From assembly GCA_009774155.1 (NCBI GenBank), contig VSNE01000087.1, positions 1 to 9,423 of the forward strand: a stretch of 9,423 bases of DNA. Direction: 5' to 3'. This stretch comes from Lachnospiraceae bacterium (GTDB lineage Bacteria; Bacillota; Clostridia; Lachnospirales; Lachnospiraceae). Below are positions 7,462-9,423 of this stretch, in pieces. The notes below the pieces were generated by a model. That model did no database searches. It had not been told where the DNA came from and saw only the letters and a program-made list of their open reading frames with translations. The position numbers and the translations under genes were made by a program. Positions within the stretch are counted from its first letter, which is position 1. Every line of letters starts with the position of its first letter.

Positions 7462-7494
7462 TCAAAAAGGAGCTGCGCCCCGCAACAGCCCCTT
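7462..7494 (-). terminator. Terminator-like hairpin between ftsH and uvrC
   Basis: On the - strand AAGGGGCTG (complement of 7486-7494) can pair with CAGCTCCTT (complement of 7467-7475), giving a 9-bp stem with one G-U pair and a 10-base loop. A run of five T begins within the base of the stem (complement of 7464-7468). This is shaped like an intrinsic terminator just after the ftsH stop, though the free T-tract is short once the stem is fully formed. It may reduce rather than block readthrough into uvrC. Confidence 0.5.
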
Positions 7495-7499
7495 ACCGA

Positions 7500-9389
7500 T
7501 TATTCTGCAAATATCAGCTCTTCCTGATAATATTCTTCCGACTCATCCTTTACCCTGCGGAAAATCTCCATGAATTCCTTTCCTGTAATCGTCTCTTTTT
7601 CAATCAGGAATTCAGAAATCTTATCCAGACATTCCCGGTTTTCACAAAGAAGTCTCTTTGCTTCTTCATAGGATTCCTTCAGAATCCGCATAATTTCCGC
7701 ATCCACATCCGCGGCCGTATTATCACTGCAGTTTAAGACTGTACCGTTGTTCAGATACATGCTCTCCTTAGATTCCAGCCCCATCAGACCGAACTTGTCA
7801 GACATCCCATACTGAGTCACCATAGCCCTGGCAAGCTTTGTCGCCTTCTGGATATCATTGGCAGCTCCTGTTGTCACTGTATCGAATACAATTTCCTCCG
7901 CCGCCCGGCCTCCCAGATATCCTACCAGCATAGCCTCAATTTCCTTCTTCGTATTCAGATACTTCTCCTCCTCCGGCACCTGCATTACATATCCCAGCGC
8001 CCCCATAGTACGGGGCACAATCGTAATCTTCTGTACCGGCTCCGAATCCTTCTGAAGGGCGCTGACCAGCGCATGCCCCACCTCATGATAGGATACGATT
8101 TTCCGCTCCTCCACTCCAAGAATGCGGTCCTTTTTCTCCTTTCCTACAAGAACCACCTCTACGGCCTCAAACAAATCCTTCTGGGAAACCGCCTTCCGGC
8201 CGTCCTTCACCGCCAGAATGGCCGCCTCATTAATCATATTTGCCAAATCGGAGCCTACCGCGCCGCTGGTAGCCAGCGCAATTGCCTCCAGATCCACGGT
8301 TTCATCCAGACGCACATTCTTCGCATGTACCTTCAGCACATCCACACGGCCCTTCAGATCCGGGCGATCCACAATGATTCTGCGGTCAAACCGTCCCGGA
8401 CGCAGAAGCGCCTGATCCAGAACCTCCGGACGGTTGGTCGCCGCCAGAACCAGACATGCTTTATTGCTCTCAAAGCCGTCCATTTCCGCCAGAAGCTGGT
8501 TCAGCGTCTGTTCCCGTTCATCATTGCCGCCGAGCTTGGAATCCCGGCTCTTGCCGATTGCGTCAATCTCGTCAATAAAAATAATACAGGGAGCGTTCTT
8601 CTTTGCCTCCTCGAACAAATCCCGGACACGGGAGGCTCCCACTCCCACAAACATTTCTACAAAGTCAGACCCGGACAGGGAAAAAAACGGCACATGTGCC
8701 TCCCCTGCAACCGCTTTTGCCAGCAGTGTCTTACCCGTACCGGGAGGGCCTACCAGCAGAGCTCCCTTTGGCAGCTTTGCGCCGATTTCTGCATACCGTT
8801 CCGGATTATGAAGGAAGTCCACCACTTCCACAAGAGATTCCTTTGCCTCCTCCTGGCCGGCCACATCTTTGAATGTTACACCGGTCTCTTTTTCGATATA
8901 AACCTTGGCCTTGCTCTTTCCGACTCCCATCATGCCCCCGCCGCCCATCCGGCGTATAACAAATCCAAATACCAGCCAGATTAACAAAACCGGCAGCAGA
9001 ATGCTTGCAATCTCATAGATCCACCCTGACGTAGTATCCGGTATATATGGGTTAATTTCGATCCCCTTTTCCTTCATCATGGGAAGCAGCTCTTCATCAT
9101 TCATCTTTCCTGTATAGTAAGTAAGCTCCACGCCCTCGATAGGCTGATCCTTCGGGGTAATCTTCCAGGTGCTGTAGGTTTCCTCCACTTTGGAAATCCT
9201 GTCCTCTTCCAGCATGGCTACGAATTCACTGTAAGAAATCTGCTTTGTGGTCGCATCCGTAAAGGATTTCTGCAGAAAGCTCCACACCAGAATCCCCACC
9301 AGCATAAAAACAGCAAACATAATCATGCTCTGGCGGTTCTTCGGCTCCTTACTATTTTTATCTCCGTTCGGAGTTGTATTATTGCTCAT
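7500..9389 (-). CDS. ftsH: ATP-dependent zinc metalloprotease FtsH
   Basis: Membrane-bound AAA+ protease that extracts and degrades damaged membrane proteins and selected cytosolic regulators; it works as a hexamer with its active sites in the cytoplasm. The 629-aa product is normal in length. Membrane segments are at about 22-39 and 123-145, with an extracytoplasmic domain between them, followed by a glycine/methionine-rich linker (MGGGGMMGVG). The AAA+ domain has Walker A GPPGTGKT (214-221), the pore loop MFVGVG (246-251), Walker B IIFIDE (269-274) and the second region of homology with arginine fingers in LLRPGRFDR (328-336). The protease domain has the zinc motif HEVGH (435-439), where many relatives have HEAGH, and a third ligand D512 in GAANDIQKAT. 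The C-terminal tail is acidic. The ATG at 9389 follows a perfect AAGGAGG with 6 bases of spacing; a longer frame starting with GTG at 9413 is not supported. Its promoter is outside the window or further upstream. Confidence 0.97.
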   Translation of the reverse strand: MSNNTTPNGDKNSKEPKNRQSMIMFAVFMLVGILVWSFLQKSFTDATTKQISYSEFVAMLEEDRISKVEETYSTWKITPKDQPIEGVELTYYTGKMNDEELLPMMKEKGIEINPYIPDTTSGWIYEIASILLPVLLIWLVFGFVIRRMGGGGMMGVGKSKAKVYIEKETGVTFKDVAGQEEAKESLVEVVDFLHNPERYAEIGAKLPKGALLVGPPGTGKTLLAKAVAGEAHVPFFSLSGSDFVEMFVGVGASRVRDLFEEAKKNAPCIIFIDEIDAIGKSRDSKLGGNDEREQTLNQLLAEMDGFESNKACLVLAATNRPEVLDQALLRPGRFDRRIIVDRPDLKGRVDVLKVHAKNVRLDETVDLEAIALATSGAVGSDLANMINEAAILAVKDGRKAVSQKDLFEAVEVVLVGKEKKDRILGVEERKIVSYHEVGHALVSALQKDSEPVQKITIVPRTMGALGYVMQVPEEEKYLNTKKEIEAMLVGYLGGRAAEEIVFDTVTTGAANDIQKATKLARAMVTQYGMSDKFGLMGLESKESMYLNNGTVLNCSDNTAADVDAEIMRILKESYEEAKRLLCENRECLDKISEFLIEKETITGKEFMEIFRRVKDESEEYYQEELIFAE

Positions 9390-9393
9390 CTCT

Positions 9394-9401
9394 CTCCTCC
9401 T
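9394..9401 (-). promoter_or_regulatory. Consensus ribosome binding site of ftsH
   Basis: On the - strand AAGGAGG, fully complementary to the 16S rRNA 3' end, ends 6 bases before the ATG at 9389. It decides the start: the upstream GTG at 9413 would place this site inside the coding region and has no comparable site of its own. Confidence 0.8.
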
Positions 9402-9423
9402 TGCGCATAGCACTTCTTATTAT

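Noticed and set aside
7436..7466. A perfect TTGACA (complement of 7461-7466) as the -35 box of a uvrC promoter
   Set aside because: No acceptable -10 box lies 16-18 bp downstream; the best AT-rich match is about 22 bp away and inside uvrC. The TTGACA is adjacent to the hairpin T-run and is probably a chance match.
8073..8984. Long open frame of about 300 codons on the + strand opposite ftsH
   Set aside because: It lies fully antisense to a well-conserved gene, its composition (His, Arg, Gln and Leu rich) is that of a shadow frame, and no ribosome binding site or recognisable domain is seen.
1..9423. Mobile element, CRISPR, phage or toxin-antitoxin content
   Set aside because: No terminal inverted repeats, transposase or integrase motifs, regularly spaced repeats or small paired genes were found; all gaps between genes are about 110 bases or less and are explained by promoters, hairpins and terminators.

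Overview
This window looks like ordinary chromosome from a low-to-moderate GC Gram-positive Firmicute, most likely a clostridium of the Lachnospiraceae type. The evidence is strong AGGAGG-like ribosome binding sites, an HPr kinase/phosphorylase (Gram-positive catabolite control), a UvrC, FtsH and ROK glucokinase of clostridial character, and a secreted CAP protein carrying BspA-type leucine-rich repeats. I infer the family level from protein character; the species cannot be read from the sequence.

Layout. The left part (1-3589) is read on the + strand: typA (ribosome-associated GTPase, 68-1894), then a secreted CAP-domain/leucine-rich-repeat protein (2003-3589) with its own near-consensus sigma-A promoter (TTGAAA, 17 bp, TATAAT at 1941-1969). 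The right part (3662-9389) is read on the - strand in the order ftsH, uvrC, hprK, glk, with small gaps of 55, 74 and 22 bp. The two converging halves meet at a strong hairpin (3602-3640) that has T-runs on both sides and so can terminate transcription in both directions. There is no gene-free stretch above about 110 bases and no RNA gene, mobile element, CRISPR array or phage signal that I can see.

How the genes fit together. hprK and glk are probably co-transcribed and functionally linked: glucokinase feeds glucose 6-phosphate into glycolysis, and glycolytic intermediates such as fructose 1,6-bisphosphate stimulate HPr kinase, which sets catabolite repression. ftsH (membrane protein quality control) and uvrC (nucleotide excision repair) lie upstream in the same direction. 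A terminator-like hairpin between ftsH and uvrC and a candidate promoter at the 3' end of uvrC suggest that the four genes are not one uniform transcript. The typA and CAP-LRR genes are independent of this cluster.

For five of the six genes I chose the start by ribosome binding site and family N-terminus. In four of these (CAP-LRR, glk, uvrC, ftsH) a longer open frame exists but is not supported. I found no convincing undescribed system. The most interesting items are the CAP-LRR surface protein with an atypical CAP motif, and the regulatory signals inside the ftsH-uvrC-hprK-glk cluster.
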